From contig NZ_CP026378.1 of assembly GCF_002953215.1 (NCBI RefSeq), positions 4,012,540 to 4,076,539 on the forward strand: a stretch of DNA of 64,000 bases. The letters run 5' to 3'. Of the stretch, positions 8,418 to 18,014 are shown in pieces. How positions within the stretch are numbered: position 1 is the stretch's first letter; each line of letters opens with the position of its first letter. The notes beneath the pieces were generated by a model that saw only the letters and a list, made by a program, of their open reading frames with translations, did no database searches and was not told where the DNA came from. A program made the position numbers and the translations under genes. The DNA is from Mixta calida. Its GTDB lineage: Bacteria; Pseudomonadota; Gammaproteobacteria; Enterobacterales; Enterobacteriaceae.

Positions 8418-9668
8418 TCAGAAGGAGAAGCCCAGCTGCGCCATGGCGCCCCAGGTATTGTCTTCGCCCACCGAGCCCGCAAGGTCGAGGTGAACGCGGT
8501 TGTTGAAAGGCGATACGCCAAAGCCGGCGCTCACAACATTTTTGTCGTTGGATTTCATATCGGCATGATAGCCGCCGCGCAGCTGTAACCAGTCCAGCAC
8601 GCGATATTCCACGCCTACGCCCGCATACTGGCTGTCATCCTGCGATTTAAAACGCTTGGTCGGCGTCGCGTCCACATCAAGACTGGCGGTCAGCACCTCG
8701 TTATGCCAGGCGGCGCCGGCGGTCACCAGCGGGCGGATCTGCCAGGTATCCTGATAGCCATTCACACGCTTCGTATCGATATCACGCGGGATCAGGTTCT
8801 GCGCGCTGAGGCCAAAGGTCCAGTTCGCGCCCACGTCGGTTGACAGGCCGGCGTCGAGGTTAAAGCCGGTATTGCTGGTGCGATATTCGCTGTCAGTCAC
8901 CCGATCTTTATCGAAGTTATAAACCGAAGCGCGGTAATTATAGAGGCGAGTCTGCTGCAGCTTAGGCGTCACGCCCACGGAAACCGCCTGTTCGCCGATG
9001 TTAAACTCATGGGCGACCGCAATGCCGTAGTCGGCGACGATAGCCGCCACGCCGGTAGCGCTGGAACGCAGTTGAGACGGATCGGCTAACGTCGGAAATC
9101 CGCCGTTAGCGACGGTATCGAGCAGGTCGATATCGCTTTGCGCCACGTCGGCTTGCAGATGGGCGGAGCCATAAGCTTTGGCGACAAAAGCGAACGGCAG
9201 CGTCTCATTCGGCACCGCCACTACAATAGCCGCGCCGGCGGAGCCGTCCGCCTTGTTGCCGCGCAGATCGCGCAGCTGGTTGGCCAGGTCGCCGGAAGCG
9301 GAGCGAATGGCAGAAGGATTCGTCAGAAAATCGATGGGCGTAAAATTCCTGAATACGTCCCGATAATGATTCACCGTATCGGTTACGTCATCGATCTTAT
9401 CAACCATTTTATCTTTATCGCTGATCTGCACGCCGACAGAAGGCAGAATAACGCTGACGCGATCTTCCGCCCGGCCTTTCGTCAGCAGCGCCGGGTTTGA
9501 TAATGGCGCAGTGGTATAGTTCGATGAAGCGACCCCGGTACCGCCCATCGCATCATTGCGCGCGTCAAAATAGCTGCCGGCTGCCTGTGATGAAAAAGAG
9601 GTAAATAAAATTGCGGTTAAGGCTGTTGCAGAAGAAAGCTTGAAAGATTGAACGGTTTTCATTGCCAT
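8418..9668 (-). CDS. TraF_2-type conjugal transfer-like outer-membrane protein
   Basis: About 416 aa, with a signal peptide (KLSSATALTAILFTSFSSQA, then AGSYFDARNDAMGGTGVASS). The body is rich in alternating short strands and glycine and ends in the aromatic-terminated MAQLGFSF, typical of an outer-membrane beta-barrel. The DARNDAMGGTGVASS segment and overall form resemble the chromosomal family annotated 'conjugal transfer protein TraF' (TraF_2), distinct from the thioredoxin-like TraF of the F plasmid. I prefer the ATG at 9668 (preceded by GGTGG nine bases away) because it leaves a normal signal peptide; the ATG at 9662 is an alternative, and the open frame runs up to 9722. No conjugation genes are nearby. 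Its substrate is unknown. Confidence 0.75.
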   Translation of the reverse strand: MAMKTVQSFKLSSATALTAILFTSFSSQAAGSYFDARNDAMGGTGVASSNYTTAPLSNPALLTKGRAEDRVSVILPSVGVQISDKDKMVDKIDDVTDTVNHYRDVFRNFTPIDFLTNPSAIRSASGDLANQLRDLRGNKADGSAGAAIVVAVPNETLPFAFVAKAYGSAHLQADVAQSDIDLLDTVANGGFPTLADPSQLRSSATGVAAIVADYGIAVAHEFNIGEQAVSVGVTPKLQQTRLYNYRASVYNFDKDRVTDSEYRTSNTGFNLDAGLSTDVGANWTFGLSAQNLIPRDIDTKRVNGYQDTWQIRPLVTAGAAWHNEVLTASLDVDATPTKRFKSQDDSQYAGVGVEYRVLDWLQLRGGYHADMKSNDKNVVSAGFGVSPFNNRVHLDLAGSVGEDNTWGAMAQLGFSF

Positions 9669-10073
9669 TATCAGACGCCACCAAAAATAAGCTGAAAGTA
9701 TGTAGAAAATCACTGGGCGCATGATGACCAGTAATTGCCCATTTTATTGCCCTGAACTCAAGGCGTTTTCCCCGACTTATCAGTGAATTGCTGCTTTTAT
9801 AAGCAGTGAGTGGCTTATCTGTTGCATTCGCTGCGGCTCTGTTTTTCCCTATGCCGCTTAAGCCTGAGTGAACATTAGCTGGATATTAATTCTCCTGCAA
9901 ACTGGAAATTAACAATTAAGAATGGATCTGTCTCTTTTCCGCGTTGGACGCTGCGTATTATCGGCGGGTTCAGGCATGCCGCCAGGAGATATAATTCGGA
10001 AACTTTCGGTAATTCAGGCGCGAAATAGCGCTTTTCTGAGGACTTCAGGAAGGAGTCGGCGTTTTTTATCCAA
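9669..10073. other. intergenic region between divergent TraF_2-type gene and zur
   Basis: About 400 nt, AT-rich, without a supportable gene. It includes a short hairpin CTGCTT / AAGCAG at about 9792–9807 and presumably both promoters. Confidence 0.5.
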
Positions 10074-10092
10074 CGTGATAAGATAACATCTC
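10074..10092. promoter_or_regulatory. Zur-box-like operator upstream of zur
   Basis: Read on the minus strand, GAGATGTTATCTTATCACG closely follows the E. coli znu operator (GAAATGTTATAATATCAC). It lies 19 nt before the zur start codon, where a repressor would block transcription. This implies zinc-dependent autoregulation of zur; it is inferred from sequence only. Confidence 0.6.
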
Positions 10093-10111
10093 AATCGCCC
10101 GGAGAAAAATT

Positions 10112-10627
10112 ATGAGCGTTTCACCTTCAAAACAGATTCTGTCGCAGGCTGAAAAAATCTGTCAGCAACGCAACGTGCGCCTGACGCCGCAGCGTCTGGA
10201 GGTGCTGCGTTTGATGAGCGAGCAGAACGGCGCAATTAGCGCCTACGATCTGCTTGACCTGCTGCGCGCCTCTGAACCGCAGGCCAAGCCGCCTACCGTT
10301 TATCGCGCGCTGGATTTCCTGCTGGAGCAGGGGTTTATCCATCGCGTTGAGTCAAACAACAGCTATGTGGTGTGTCATCATTTCGAGGAACCGCAACATA
10401 CTTCAGCGATGCTGATTTGCGATCGCTGCGGCGCGGTGAATGAACAGCATGCTCAGGGCGTGGAATCGATTCTGGAGTCGCTGGCGCAGCAGAGCGGCTT
10501 TGCGCTGCGTAATAGCGTGATTGAAGCGCACGGCTTGTGCAACGGATGTAAAGATGTCGAAAGTTGCCAGCATCCTGAAAGCTGTAATCATGACCATACG
10601 CTGATAAGCAAAAAGCGCGGGCGTTAA
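10112..10627 (+). CDS. zur: zinc uptake transcriptional repressor Zur
   Basis: Fur-family repressor (171 aa, same length as E. coli Zur). It binds Zn2+ and shuts off zinc-uptake genes such as znuABC. An N-terminal winged helix (about 20–85; RNVRLTPQRLEVLRLM, YDLLDLLR, KPPTVYRALDFLLEQGFIHRVES) is followed by a dimerisation/metal domain. Structural zinc ligands are seen in CDRCGA and CNGCKDVESC, with HHFEEPQHTSAM contributing others. GGAGAAAAATT before the ATG is a good ribosome-binding site. The Zur-like operator at 10074–10092 suggests autoregulation. Gene order zur–yjbJ–dinF–lexA is as in E. coli. Confidence 0.96.
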   Translation: MSVSPSKQILSQAEKICQQRNVRLTPQRLEVLRLMSEQNGAISAYDLLDLLRASEPQAKPPTVYRALDFLLEQGFIHRVESNNSYVVCHHFEEPQHTSAMLICDRCGAVNEQHAQGVESILESLAQQSGFALRNSVIEAHGLCNGCKDVESCQHPESCNHDHTLISKKRGR

Positions 10628-10860
10628 AAAACAGCCGAAGCGGTGCCAGTAATGGCTGCGTTAGGGGGAAGGCGACAGGTTTGTCGCTAAAGCCGGTCTG
10701 AAGGGTAGTAAGCGCTAAAATAACCTCATCATGCCAAACATAACCAGAAAACGGGGCAGCAAGAAAAGAGCGTGACCGCGTTAAAAAAGATAAAAAAACA
10801 GAGGGGAGCGGCACATTCCTTGTGCCAGGGGCAGGAGCATCTTCCTGAAGGGCTTTAAAC

Positions 10861-11073
10861 TTACCAGCGATGGTCGCGGTTTTGTGTCTCCCAATCGCTC
10901 ACTTCTTTTTCCGCTTCGTCTTTTGCATAGCCGTAGCGTTCCTGAATTTTACCAACAAGCTGATCGCGTTTACCTTCGATAACGGTCATGTCGTCATCGG
11001 TCAGCTTGCCCCATTTTTCCTTCATCTTACCTTTAAACTGTTTCCAGTTACCGCCGGCTTCGTCTCTGTTCAT
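10861..11073 (-). CDS. yjbJ: CsbD-like stress protein YjbJ
   Basis: A 70-aa highly charged soluble protein, MNRDEAGGNWKQFKGKMKEKWGKLTDDDMTVIEGKRDQLVGKIQERYGYAKDEAEKEV, the full CsbD-like domain and almost the same as E. coli YjbJ (69 aa). The family is abundant under general stress (sigma-S controlled in E. coli); biochemical function is unknown. The start ATG at 11071–11073 is preceded by GAGGAAATAACG. The frame is open up to 11163 but those extra codons are not conserved. Confidence 0.93.
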   Translation of the reverse strand: MNRDEAGGNWKQFKGKMKEKWGKLTDDDMTVIEGKRDQLVGKIQERYGYAKDEAEKEVSDWETQNRDHRW

Positions 11074-11297
11074 CGTTATTTCCTCTACCTTAGGTGTTAA
11101 CAGCTTGCAGACTGTCAGCGCTGTATGTTCAGTGAAAACAGTCGCTGATTCCTTGTTTGTCACCCTTTAATGATAGCTGAATACGGCGTTTCTGCTCGTA
11201 ATCTCAGTCAGATGAACTGAAAACACGCCGAAAAACCTGTCGATTACCCTTAAAAACGAGTTAATTCAGGTAATAAGCGCAGCCGCATATAAATGTG

Positions 11298-12620
11298 TCA
11301 AATCGTGAACCAGTCGCCGCGCCGCTGGTGTTGACGCCAGATCCAGCCGAGCGTCAGGCCGCGCAGCATAAGAAAAACCGTTACTGCCAGCCACAGGCCA
11401 TGGTTGCCTAAATAAGGCAGCGTCGCCAGCGCTAAGGCAAAACCCAGCGCGGCCAGCGCCATGCTGTTGCGCATTTCGCGCCCGCGCGTTGCGCCGATAA
11501 ACATGCCGTCCAGCAGATAGCACCAGACGCCGACCAGCGGCAGAAGCATTTGCCAGGGAAGGTAGCGATCCGCCTGCGCCTGCAACGTTGGCAGCGAGGT
11601 CAACAGCGCCACCAGCTCTTTACCCCAAAGCGCGTAGGCACAGGCGAACAGCAGCGCCACCAGGCCCGCCTGCCGACAGGCCGCCAGCCAGACCCGCCGC
11701 AGCTTATCGGCATCTCTGGCGCCGAAGGCTTCCCCGGAGACCGCTTCCACCGCATAGGCGAAGCCATCCAGCGCGTAGGCGGTGAAGGTCAGAAACATCA
11801 GCAGCACGGCGTTAACCGCGACGATATCGCTGCCCATGCGCGCGCCCAGCACGGTTACCGAAGCAAAACAGAGCTGCAGCAGCAGCGAGCGCAGCATAAT
11901 GTCGCGGTTAAGGCGCAGCAGGCGTCGCATATCGCCGCGCAGCCCCTGCTTCAGCTGTAAGAAGGTAATTTGCCGCAGGCGCAGCAGGTGCCACACCATG
12001 CCCAGCCCGACCGCCAGCGTCACGTATTCCGCAATCGCGGTTGCCGCAGCGGCGCCCGCTACGCCCCAGCCAAGGCCGATAACAAACCACAGGTCGAGCA
12101 GGATATTTACCAGGTTGCCGACCACCAGCAAAATCACCGGCGCCCGCGCATACTGCACGCCCAGCAGCCAGCCCAAAATGACCAGATTCGCCAGCGTAGC
12201 GGGCGCGCTGAGCCAGCGCACATGGATAAAGCGCTTCGCCTGCTCCAGCACCGCCGGGCTGCCGCCAACGACGCGCGTCGCCAGCGCGCTAAGCGGATCG
12301 CGCAGCAGCACAAAAGCCAGCCCGACGACGACGGCGATCAGCAAGGGTTGAACCAGCGCGCGCGCCAGTCCCGATTTATCGCCAGCGCCGAACGCCTGGG
12401 CCGTCAGCCCGGTGGTGCTCATGCGTAAAAAGAGCAGCAGCATAAACAGGAAGCTGGTCGCCGTCGCGCCTACGGCGACGCCGCCCAGATAGACGGGGCT
12501 GTCGAGATGGCCGATCACGGCGGTATCAACCAGGCCCAGCAGAGGAACGGTAATATTGGAAAGGATCATCGGCAGCGCCAGCCGCCAGAGATTTTTATCG
12601 GTTGCAGAGAAGAGTTGCAT
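11298..12620 (-). CDS. dinF: MATE-family efflux transporter DinF
   Basis: A 440-aa inner-membrane protein of the MATE family with twelve predicted helices and the usual two-fold repeat; N-terminal WRLALPMILSNITVPLLGLVDTAVIGHL is the classical MATE opening. DinF lies downstream of lexA in one SOS-controlled operon in E. coli and has been linked to oxidative-stress and bile-salt tolerance. Here it follows lexA by 103 nt on the same strand with no strong terminator between, so the lexA–dinF operon is conserved. The substrate is not evident from sequence. Confidence 0.95.
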   Translation of the reverse strand: MQLFSATDKNLWRLALPMILSNITVPLLGLVDTAVIGHLDSPVYLGGVAVGATATSFLFMLLLFLRMSTTGLTAQAFGAGDKSGLARALVQPLLIAVVVGLAFVLLRDPLSALATRVVGGSPAVLEQAKRFIHVRWLSAPATLANLVILGWLLGVQYARAPVILLVVGNLVNILLDLWFVIGLGWGVAGAAAATAIAEYVTLAVGLGMVWHLLRLRQITFLQLKQGLRGDMRRLLRLNRDIMLRSLLLQLCFASVTVLGARMGSDIVAVNAVLLMFLTFTAYALDGFAYAVEAVSGEAFGARDADKLRRVWLAACRQAGLVALLFACAYALWGKELVALLTSLPTLQAQADRYLPWQMLLPLVGVWCYLLDGMFIGATRGREMRNSMALAALGFALALATLPYLGNHGLWLAVTVFLMLRGLTLGWIWRQHQRRGDWFTI

Positions 12621-12723
12621 GACAATCCGCGAAAATAGTATGGCGACAGGCCACAGCGGTTATCGCCGGATAAATATGAATCAGGGGCTATTCAGTGGCG
12701 GCAGAGGAGCCGCCACATCAGTT

Positions 12724-13332
12724 TCAGAGCCAGTCGCCGTTGCGAATCACGCCGACGGCCAGGCCTTCGATAGTCAGGGTTTGCTGTTGCAGATCGACCA
12801 CGATGGGCTGAAAATCACTGTTTTCCGGCAGCAGTTGCACCGTGTTACCCTGTTTTTTCAGGCGTTTAACCGTGACTTCATCATCAATACGCGCCACCAC
12901 GACCTGGCCGTTACGCACATCCTGCGTTTTATGCACCGCCAGCAGATCGCCGTCGACGATGCCGATATCTTTCATCGACATGCCGCTGACGCGCAGCAGG
13001 AAATCAGCGTGAGGCTTAAACAGGTTAGGGTCGACCTGAAAACGGCTTTCAATATGCTCCTGCGCCAGCAGCGGCTCGCCAGCGGCGACGCGGCCAATCA
13101 ACGGCAGGCCGTTTTCCTCTTCCGCCATCAGGCGGATGCCGCGCGAAGCGCCGGACACCATCTCAATAACGCCTTTACGCGCCAGTGCTTTCAGATGTTC
13201 TTCTGCGGCGTTTGGAGAGCGGAAGCCAAGACGGGAAGCGATTTCCGCACGCGTTGGCGGCATCCCCGTTTGGTTAATGTGATCGCGAATCAGGTCATAA
13301 ACCTGCTGCTGTCGAGCCGTTAAGGTTTTCAT
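12724..13332 (-). CDS. lexA: SOS-response repressor LexA
   Basis: Repressor and self-cleaving serine protease (202 aa, same length as E. coli). The N-terminal winged helix ([42 protein letters not shown]) binds SOS boxes. The cleavage site Ala-Gly is in [11 protein letters not shown] (about 84–85), and the catalytic Ser119 and Lys156 are in [11 protein letters not shown] and [18 protein letters not shown]. RecA filaments trigger cleavage and derepression. Two LexA boxes lie just upstream (13341–13356 and 13360–13375), giving autoregulation. dinF follows in the same operon. Confidence 0.98.
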   Translation of the reverse strand: MKTLTARQQQVYDLIRDHINQTGMPPTRAEIASRLGFRSPNAAEEHLKALARKGVIEMVSGASRGIRLMAEEENGLPLIGRVAAGEPLLAQEHIESRFQVDPNLFKPHADFLLRVSGMSMKDIGIVDGDLLAVHKTQDVRNGQVVVARIDDEVTVKRLKKQGNTVQLLPENSDFQPIVVDLQQQTLTIEGLAVGVIRNGDWL

Positions 13333-13340
13333 CCCGCCCC

Positions 13341-13356
13341 CTGGTTGTTTATACAG
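13341..13356. promoter_or_regulatory. LexA (SOS) box 2 of lexA
   Basis: CTGTATAAACAACCAG on the minus strand fits CTGT-N8-CAG with one deviation (CCAG for ACAG), like the second E. coli lexA operator. It lies just upstream of the lexA start codon. Confidence 0.88.
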
Positions 13357-13359
13357 TCG

Positions 13360-13375
13360 CTGTGAGTATATACAG
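13360..13375. promoter_or_regulatory. LexA (SOS) box 1 of lexA
   Basis: CTGTATATACTCACAG on the minus strand is a consensus CTGT-N8-ACAG site, identical as far as I recall to the first E. coli lexA operator. It is spaced three bases from box 2. Confidence 0.95.
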
Positions 13376-13437
13376 GTATTGTCGGAATGGAAACCGAATG
13401 CAGTGTAAAAAACAACACTTTGTCGAATGCGGAAGCG

Positions 13438-13806
13438 CTATCGCAAATATGCCCACAGCAAGGTTGCCCAGACAAAGAGAGCCAGTATGATGCTGAGCAG
13501 AACCGCAGCGGAGCCCATATCTTTCGCCCGTCCCGCCAGCGGATGAAGTTCGCTGCCGATGCGATCGACCACCGCTTCGATAGCGCTGTTAAGGATCTCG
13601 ACAATAATAATGAGGGCGACCGAACCGATCAGCAGCACGCGCGTTATCGCATCGACATCCAGCCAGCAGGCGACGACGACCGCCACCAGCGCCATCACCG
13701 CTTCCTGACGGAAAGCCGCTTCGTGCTGCCAGGCCGCGCGCAATCCTTTCCAGGAGTAGCCAGCCGCTTTAATGATGCGCGTCAAGCCCGTTACGTTATT
13801 TGCCAT
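13438..13806 (-). CDS. dgkA: diacylglycerol kinase DgkA
   Basis: A 122-aa trimeric inner-membrane kinase that phosphorylates diacylglycerol to phosphatidic acid, recycling lipid left from osmoregulated glucan synthesis. Three membrane helices; active-site segments [14 protein letters not shown] and [17 protein letters not shown]…[11 protein letters not shown] are intact. The start at 13806 gives [21 protein letters not shown], as in E. coli; the open frame continues to 13839. It is divergent from plsB, another glycerolipid gene, with 119 nt between start codons, and lies upstream of lexA as in E. coli. Confidence 0.97.
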   Translation of the reverse strand: MANNVTGLTRIIKAAGYSWKGLRAAWQHEAAFRQEAVMALVAVVVACWLDVDAITRVLLIGSVALIIIVEILNSAIEAVVDRIGSELHPLAGRAKDMGSAAVLLSIILALFVWATLLWAYLR

Positions 13807-13925
13807 GTTCGGGGAACCCTTTGCGATGTTTAACGTCAATGTCAGGGTGCCGCACTAATTGCAACACCACAGATCTTCAATGCGCTTTCTGGTATGCTTG
13901 CCGCGCTTTGCTAACAAGAGGCTTC

Positions 13926-16376
13926 ATGTTGTCTATGTCAGGTTGGCGTAAACTTTATTATAAGTTATTGAATTTACCACTTACATTTTTAGTCAAAAGT
14001 AAGGCGATTCCGGGCGATCCGGTCGCGGAACTGGGCCTCGACACGTCGCGCCCCATTATGTATGTATTGCCTTACGATTCAAAGGCCGATCTTCTGGCGT
14101 TGCGCACCCAGTGCCGCCTGCACGATCTGCCCGATCCGCTGGAGCCGCTGGAGATCGACGGCGCCCTGCTGCCGCGTCATGTGTTTATCCATGACGGGCC
14201 GCGCGTTTTCCCCTACTTCGTGCCTAATCAGGAGTCGGTGAAGCTGTTTCACGACTACCTCGACCTGCACCGCAACAATCCCGATCTGGATGTGCAGATG
14301 GTGCCGGTATCCGTGATGTTCGGCCGTGCGCCGGGACGCGAAGTGCAGGGCGAACAAACGCCGCATCTGCGCGAGCTCAACGGAGTGCAGAAGTTTTTTG
14401 CCGTCTTCTGGCTGGGACGCGACAGCTTTGTTCGCTTCTCGCCAATGGTATCGCTGCGCCGCATGGCCACCGAACACGGCACCGATAAAACCATCGCGCA
14501 AAAGCTCGCGCGCGTGGCGCGCATCCATTTCGCCCGTCAGCGCCTGGCCGCAGTCGGCCCGCGTCTGCCGGTGCGTCACGATCTGTTTAATAAGCTGTTG
14601 CAGTCGCAGGCTATCGCCAAGGCGGTAGAAGACGAAGCGCGCAGCAAGAAGATTTCGCAAGAAAAAGCGCAGCAGAACGCCATTGAGCTGATGGAAGAGA
14701 TTGCGGCCGACTTCTCGTATGAGATGATCCGCCTGACCGACCGCGTTATCGGCTGGACCTGGAGCAAAATTTATCAGGGCATCAACGTCAGCGGCGGCGA
14801 ACGCATTCGTCAGCTGGCGCTGGACGGGCACGGGCTGGTTTACGTTCCCTGCCACCGCAGCCATATGGACTATCTGCTGCTTTCTTACGTGCTTTATCAT
14901 CAGGGGCTGGTGCCGCCGCATATCGCCGCAGGCATCAACCTTAACTTCTGGCCCGCTGGCCCGATCTTCCGCCGTCTCGGCGCGTTCTTTATTCGCCGCA
15001 CCTTCAAGGGCAATAAGCTCTACTCCACCGTGTTCCGCGAATATCTGGGCGAGCTGTTCAGCCGCGGCTATTCAGTGGAGTATTTCGTCGAAGGCGGACG
15101 TTCGCGCACTGGCCGACTGCTCGATCCGAAAACCGGCACGCTGTCGATGACCCTCCAGGCGATGCTGCGCGGCGGCAACCGCCCGATTACCGTGGTGCCG
15201 GTCTATATCGGCTATGAGCACGTAATGGAAGTGGGCACTTACGCCAAAGAGCTGCGCGGCGCGGCGAAAGAGAAAGAAGGCTTTATGCAGATGCTGCGCG
15301 GCCTGAGCAAGCTGCGCAATCTGGGTCAGGGCTACGTGAACTTCGGCGAACCGCTGCCGCTGGTGAACTACCTCAACCGTCATGTGCCGGAGTGGCGCGA
15401 CTCGATCGATCCGATTGTGGCGCAGCGTCCGCAGTGGCTGACGCCGGCGGTCAACGATATTGCGCAGCAGATTATGGTGCGCATCAATAACGCCGGCGCC
15501 GCCAACGCAATGAACCTCTGCGTGACCGCCCTGCTCGCCTCGCGTCAACGCTCGTTAACGCGAGAGCAGCTGCTGGAGCAGCTGGAATGCTATCTCGAAC
15601 TGCTGCGCAATGTGCCCTATTCCGCAGATGCGACCGTGCCGGACATGACGCCGGAAGCGCTGCTGGAACACGCGCTGAACATGAACAAGTTCGAGACGGA
15701 AAAGGACAATATCGGCGATATCATCATCCTGCCGCGCGAGCAGGCGGTGCTGATGACCTATTACCGCAATAACGTTCATCACATGCTGGTGATGCCGTCG
15801 CTGATCGCCGCTATCGTGCAACAGCATCAGGCAATCTCGGCGGATGAGCTGCTGCGTCAGGTTACGGTGATCTATCCGCTGTTGAAGAGCGAGCTGTTCC
15901 TGCGCTGGGATAAAGCGGAGCTACCGCACCTGCTCCAGGCGCTGACGGCGGAGCTGGCGCGCCAGCAGCTGATCGTGATTGAAGGCGATATGATGCGCCT
16001 GAACGCGGGCCGTTTCCGCACGCTGCAACTACTGGCGGCAGGCATGCGCGAAACGCTGCAACGCTATGCGATCACCTTCTCTATCCTCAGCGCCAATCCG
16101 GCAATCAACCGCGGTTCGCTTGAAAAAGAGAGCCGCACGCTGGCGCAGCGCCTGTCAGTACTGCACGGCATCAACGCGCCGGAATTTTTCGATAAGGCGG
16201 TGTTCTCCACCCTGGTGCTGACGCTACGTGACGAAGGCTATATCAGCGACACGGGCGACGCCGCACTGGCGCAGACGCAGAACACGTCGCGCCTGCTGTC
16301 GGAGTTGATTACCAGCGACGTGCGTCAAACCATTGAAAACGCCGTAGCCCACAGCGGGCTGGCGACGCAGGTGTAA
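13926..16376 (+). CDS. plsB: glycerol-3-phosphate 1-O-acyltransferase PlsB
   Basis: Membrane-associated enzyme (816 aa) that makes the first committed step of phospholipid synthesis: acyl transfer from acyl-ACP or acyl-CoA to sn-1 of glycerol-3-phosphate. Acyltransferase blocks are visible: [16 protein letters not shown] (HX4D catalytic motif), [30 protein letters not shown] and [11 protein letters not shown]. The start at 13926 ([13 protein letters not shown]) has AAGAGG five bases upstream and agrees with the E. coli MSGWPRIYYK region; ATG at 13935 is the alternative. The frame is open up to 13800, where codons before the ATG still resemble the older, longer E. coli annotation (CRALLTRGF). 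Confidence 0.95.
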   Translation: MLSMSGWRKLYYKLLNLPLTFLVKSKAIPGDPVAELGLDTSRPIMYVLPYDSKADLLALRTQCRLHDLPDPLEPLEIDGALLPRHVFIHDGPRVFPYFVPNQESVKLFHDYLDLHRNNPDLDVQMVPVSVMFGRAPGREVQGEQTPHLRELNGVQKFFAVFWLGRDSFVRFSPMVSLRRMATEHGTDKTIAQKLARVARIHFARQRLAAVGPRLPVRHDLFNKLLQSQAIAKAVEDEARSKKISQEKAQQNAIELMEEIAADFSYEMIRLTDRVIGWTWSKIYQGINVSGGERIRQLALDGHGLVYVPCHRSHMDYLLLSYVLYHQGLVPPHIAAGINLNFWPAGPIFRRLGAFFIRRTFKGNKLYSTVFREYLGELFSRGYSVEYFVEGGRSRTGRLLDPKTGTLSMTLQAMLRGGNRPITVVPVYIGYEHVMEVGTYAKELRGAAKEKEGFMQMLRGLSKLRNLGQGYVNFGEPLPLVNYLNRHVPEWRDSIDPIVAQRPQWLTPAVNDIAQQIMVRINNAGAANAMNLCVTALLASRQRSLTREQLLEQLECYLELLRNVPYSADATVPDMTPEALLEHALNMNKFETEKDNIGDIIILPREQAVLMTYYRNNVHHMLVMPSLIAAIVQQHQAISADELLRQVTVIYPLLKSELFLRWDKAELPHLLQALTAELARQQLIVIEGDMMRLNAGRFRTLQLLAAGMRETLQRYAITFSILSANPAINRGSLEKESRTLAQRLSVLHGINAPEFFDKAVFSTLVLTLRDEGYISDTGDAALAQTQNTSRLLSELITSDVRQTIENAVAHSGLATQV

Positions 16377-16396
16377 AAAAGACGCAAGCATAAAGA

Positions 16397-16425
16397 AAAC
16401 GGGCGCCTCAGGCGCCCGTTTTTTT
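16397..16425. terminator. bidirectional terminator between plsB and ubiA
   Basis: Perfect 9-bp stem ACGGGCGCC / GGCGCCCGT (16399–16407, 16411–16419, loop TCA), with a T tract on the plus strand and a shorter A-rich flank serving the minus strand. It separates the convergent plsB and ubiA genes. Confidence 0.85.
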
Positions 16426-16451
16426 ATCATCCAAAGATTATCGTGCGGCCG

Positions 16452-17342
16452 TCACCACTGACTGAACGGCAGCATATTCAGCGCAATGCCGATAAAAATC
16501 ACCAGTCCGACATAGTTGTTATTCAGGAACGCCTGGAAACAGCGTTCGCGCTGCCGTTCGGCGATCAACTTCTGCTGATGCACAAAGAGCGCGCCGGCGA
16601 TCAGCAGCGACCAGTAAAATGCGCCGTCCAGCCCCATACGCAGCCCCACCAGCGACAGCAGCAGCAGCGTAGAGAGCTGCAGCAGCCCGATAATCAGCTT
16701 ATCAAAGCGGCCAAACAGGATCGCCGTCGACTTCACGCCGATTTTTAAATCGTCGTCGCGGTCAACCATGGCGTACTGGGTATCGTAGGCCACCGTCCAG
16801 CAAATGTTGGCGAAAAACAGCAGCCAGGCATTCAGCGGCACGCTGTCGCTGACCGCCGCCCAGCCCATTGGGATCGCCCAGCCGAAGGCCGCGCCCAGCA
16901 CCACCTGCGGCAGATGGGTATAGCGCTTCATAAAGGGATAAACCCAGGCGAGCGCCAGTCCGGCGAACGACAGCCAGATGGTCAGCGCGTTCATGGTCAG
17001 CACCAGTCCAAACGACACCAGCGCCAGCACCACAAACAGCACCTTCGCCTCTTTTTCGCTGACCGCGCCGCTGGCGAGCGGGCGCATTTGAGTGCGTTTG
17101 ACATGCCCGTCGATTTTTCGATCGGCGAAATCATTTACCACGCAGCCCGCCGCACGCATAAAAAAGACGCCCAGCACAAACACCAGCAACACCTGCAGCG
17201 GCGGCACCGCCTCGCCCGCCAACCATAATGCCCATAGCGTCGGCCAGAGCAGCAGCAGCGAGCCAATCGGTTTATCGATACGCATCAGGCGGCTCCAGGC
17301 CTGCAGCTTCGTCAGCGTCAGCCCTTTTTCTATATTACTCAC
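16452..17342 (-). CDS. ubiA: 4-hydroxybenzoate octaprenyltransferase UbiA
   Basis: A 296-aa inner-membrane prenyltransferase that attaches the polyprenyl chain to 4-hydroxybenzoate in ubiquinone synthesis. Two aspartate-rich Mg2+/pyrophosphate motifs are present: [18 protein letters not shown] and [17 protein letters not shown]. About eight membrane helices. The start codon is GTG at 17340–17342, lying inside the end of ubiC (8-nt overlap) with CAGGAGAATCAC ahead of it, which implies translational coupling to ubiC. The slightly longer N-terminus than E. coli ([12 protein letters not shown]) is variable in the family. Confidence 0.95.
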   Translation of the reverse strand: MSNIEKGLTLTKLQAWSRLMRIDKPIGSLLLLWPTLWALWLAGEAVPPLQVLLVFVLGVFFMRAAGCVVNDFADRKIDGHVKRTQMRPLASGAVSEKEAKVLFVVLALVSFGLVLTMNALTIWLSFAGLALAWVYPFMKRYTHLPQVVLGAAFGWAIPMGWAAVSDSVPLNAWLLFFANICWTVAYDTQYAMVDRDDDLKIGVKSTAILFGRFDKLIIGLLQLSTLLLLSLVGLRMGLDGAFYWSLLIAGALFVHQQKLIAERQRERCFQAFLNNNYVGLVIFIGIALNMLPFSQW

Positions 17343-17862
17343 GTGATTCTCCTGAGAGGCTTTGATAAAGCGGCGCAGCGGGTAAAAACAGTTCAGTCAA
17401 CAATAGCGGCTTGCCCGATAAACGCAGGCGCGAGCGGCGTCCCCACTGTCCTGCGGCGATGCCGGGATCGATAAAGTCCCGCGTCAGGGTAGAGGAAGAA
17501 AAGAGATAGCGGCCCAACGGACGCGTGCCGAGCTGGCTCAACACCGATTCCGGCCCGTTTAGCGTCGATTCCGGCACCACCGTGCGGCCAGCCAGCCAGG
17601 GCACGCCGTCGCCGGAAAGAATAATCTCGCGCAGCCAGTAGCGCGGCTCCTGCGGCAGAAACGGCAGCTCCCCGGCAATCTCGTCTGCGGTGACGAAGCC
17701 TTCATTCAGGGGTTCAACGGTAACGTGCCGACAGTGACGTTCAAAGCGCTTCGTCATCGAATCCTCTTCCATCAGCCAGTCCAGCACGGCGGCGGAAAGC
17801 AGCGGTGACGAAGCGGGAAGCCATTCGATTGCGCGCAACAGGGAAAGCGCGTGATTCGACAT
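17335..17862 (-). CDS. ubiC: chorismate pyruvate-lyase UbiC
   Basis: A 175-aa cytosolic enzyme that converts chorismate to 4-hydroxybenzoate plus pyruvate, the first step of ubiquinone synthesis. Conserved segments: [46 protein letters not shown], and [16 protein letters not shown]…[27 protein letters not shown]. The last block carries catalytic and product-binding residues. The C-terminus is about ten residues longer than E. coli UbiC and overlaps the ubiA start. GGAG precedes the ATG at 17862. UbiC supplies the substrate of UbiA, encoded next. Confidence 0.95.
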   Translation of the reverse strand: MSNHALSLLRAIEWLPASSPLLSAAVLDWLMEEDSMTKRFERHCRHVTVEPLNEGFVTADEIAGELPFLPQEPRYWLREIILSGDGVPWLAGRTVVPESTLNGPESVLSQLGTRPLGRYLFSSSTLTRDFIDPGIAAGQWGRRSRLRLSGKPLLLTELFLPAAPLYQSLSGESRE

Positions 17863-17956
17863 ACGGCATCTCCGGTAAAAAAACAGGTGTCATAGTGTAG
17901 CGCAGAGCCTCGCGCAGAACACGCGACGCAGTGGAAAAACCCGACGTTTAGCCAGC

Positions 17957-17982
17957 GAAAAAGGGTGCGCCTGTGGCGCACC
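17957..17982 (-). terminator. terminator of the malK-lamB-malM operon
   Basis: Perfect stem GGTGCGCC / GGCGCACC (17964–17971, 17975–17982) followed on the minus strand by CTTTTTCG, 33 nt after the malM stop. Confidence 0.8.
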
Positions 17983-18014
17983 AATCGTCCAGCAAGATCA
18001 GCACTATGGGGATG

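Noticed and set aside
10335-10814. 159-codon open frame antisense to the end of zur
   Set aside because: Shadow of zur continuing into the intergenic region; no start context.
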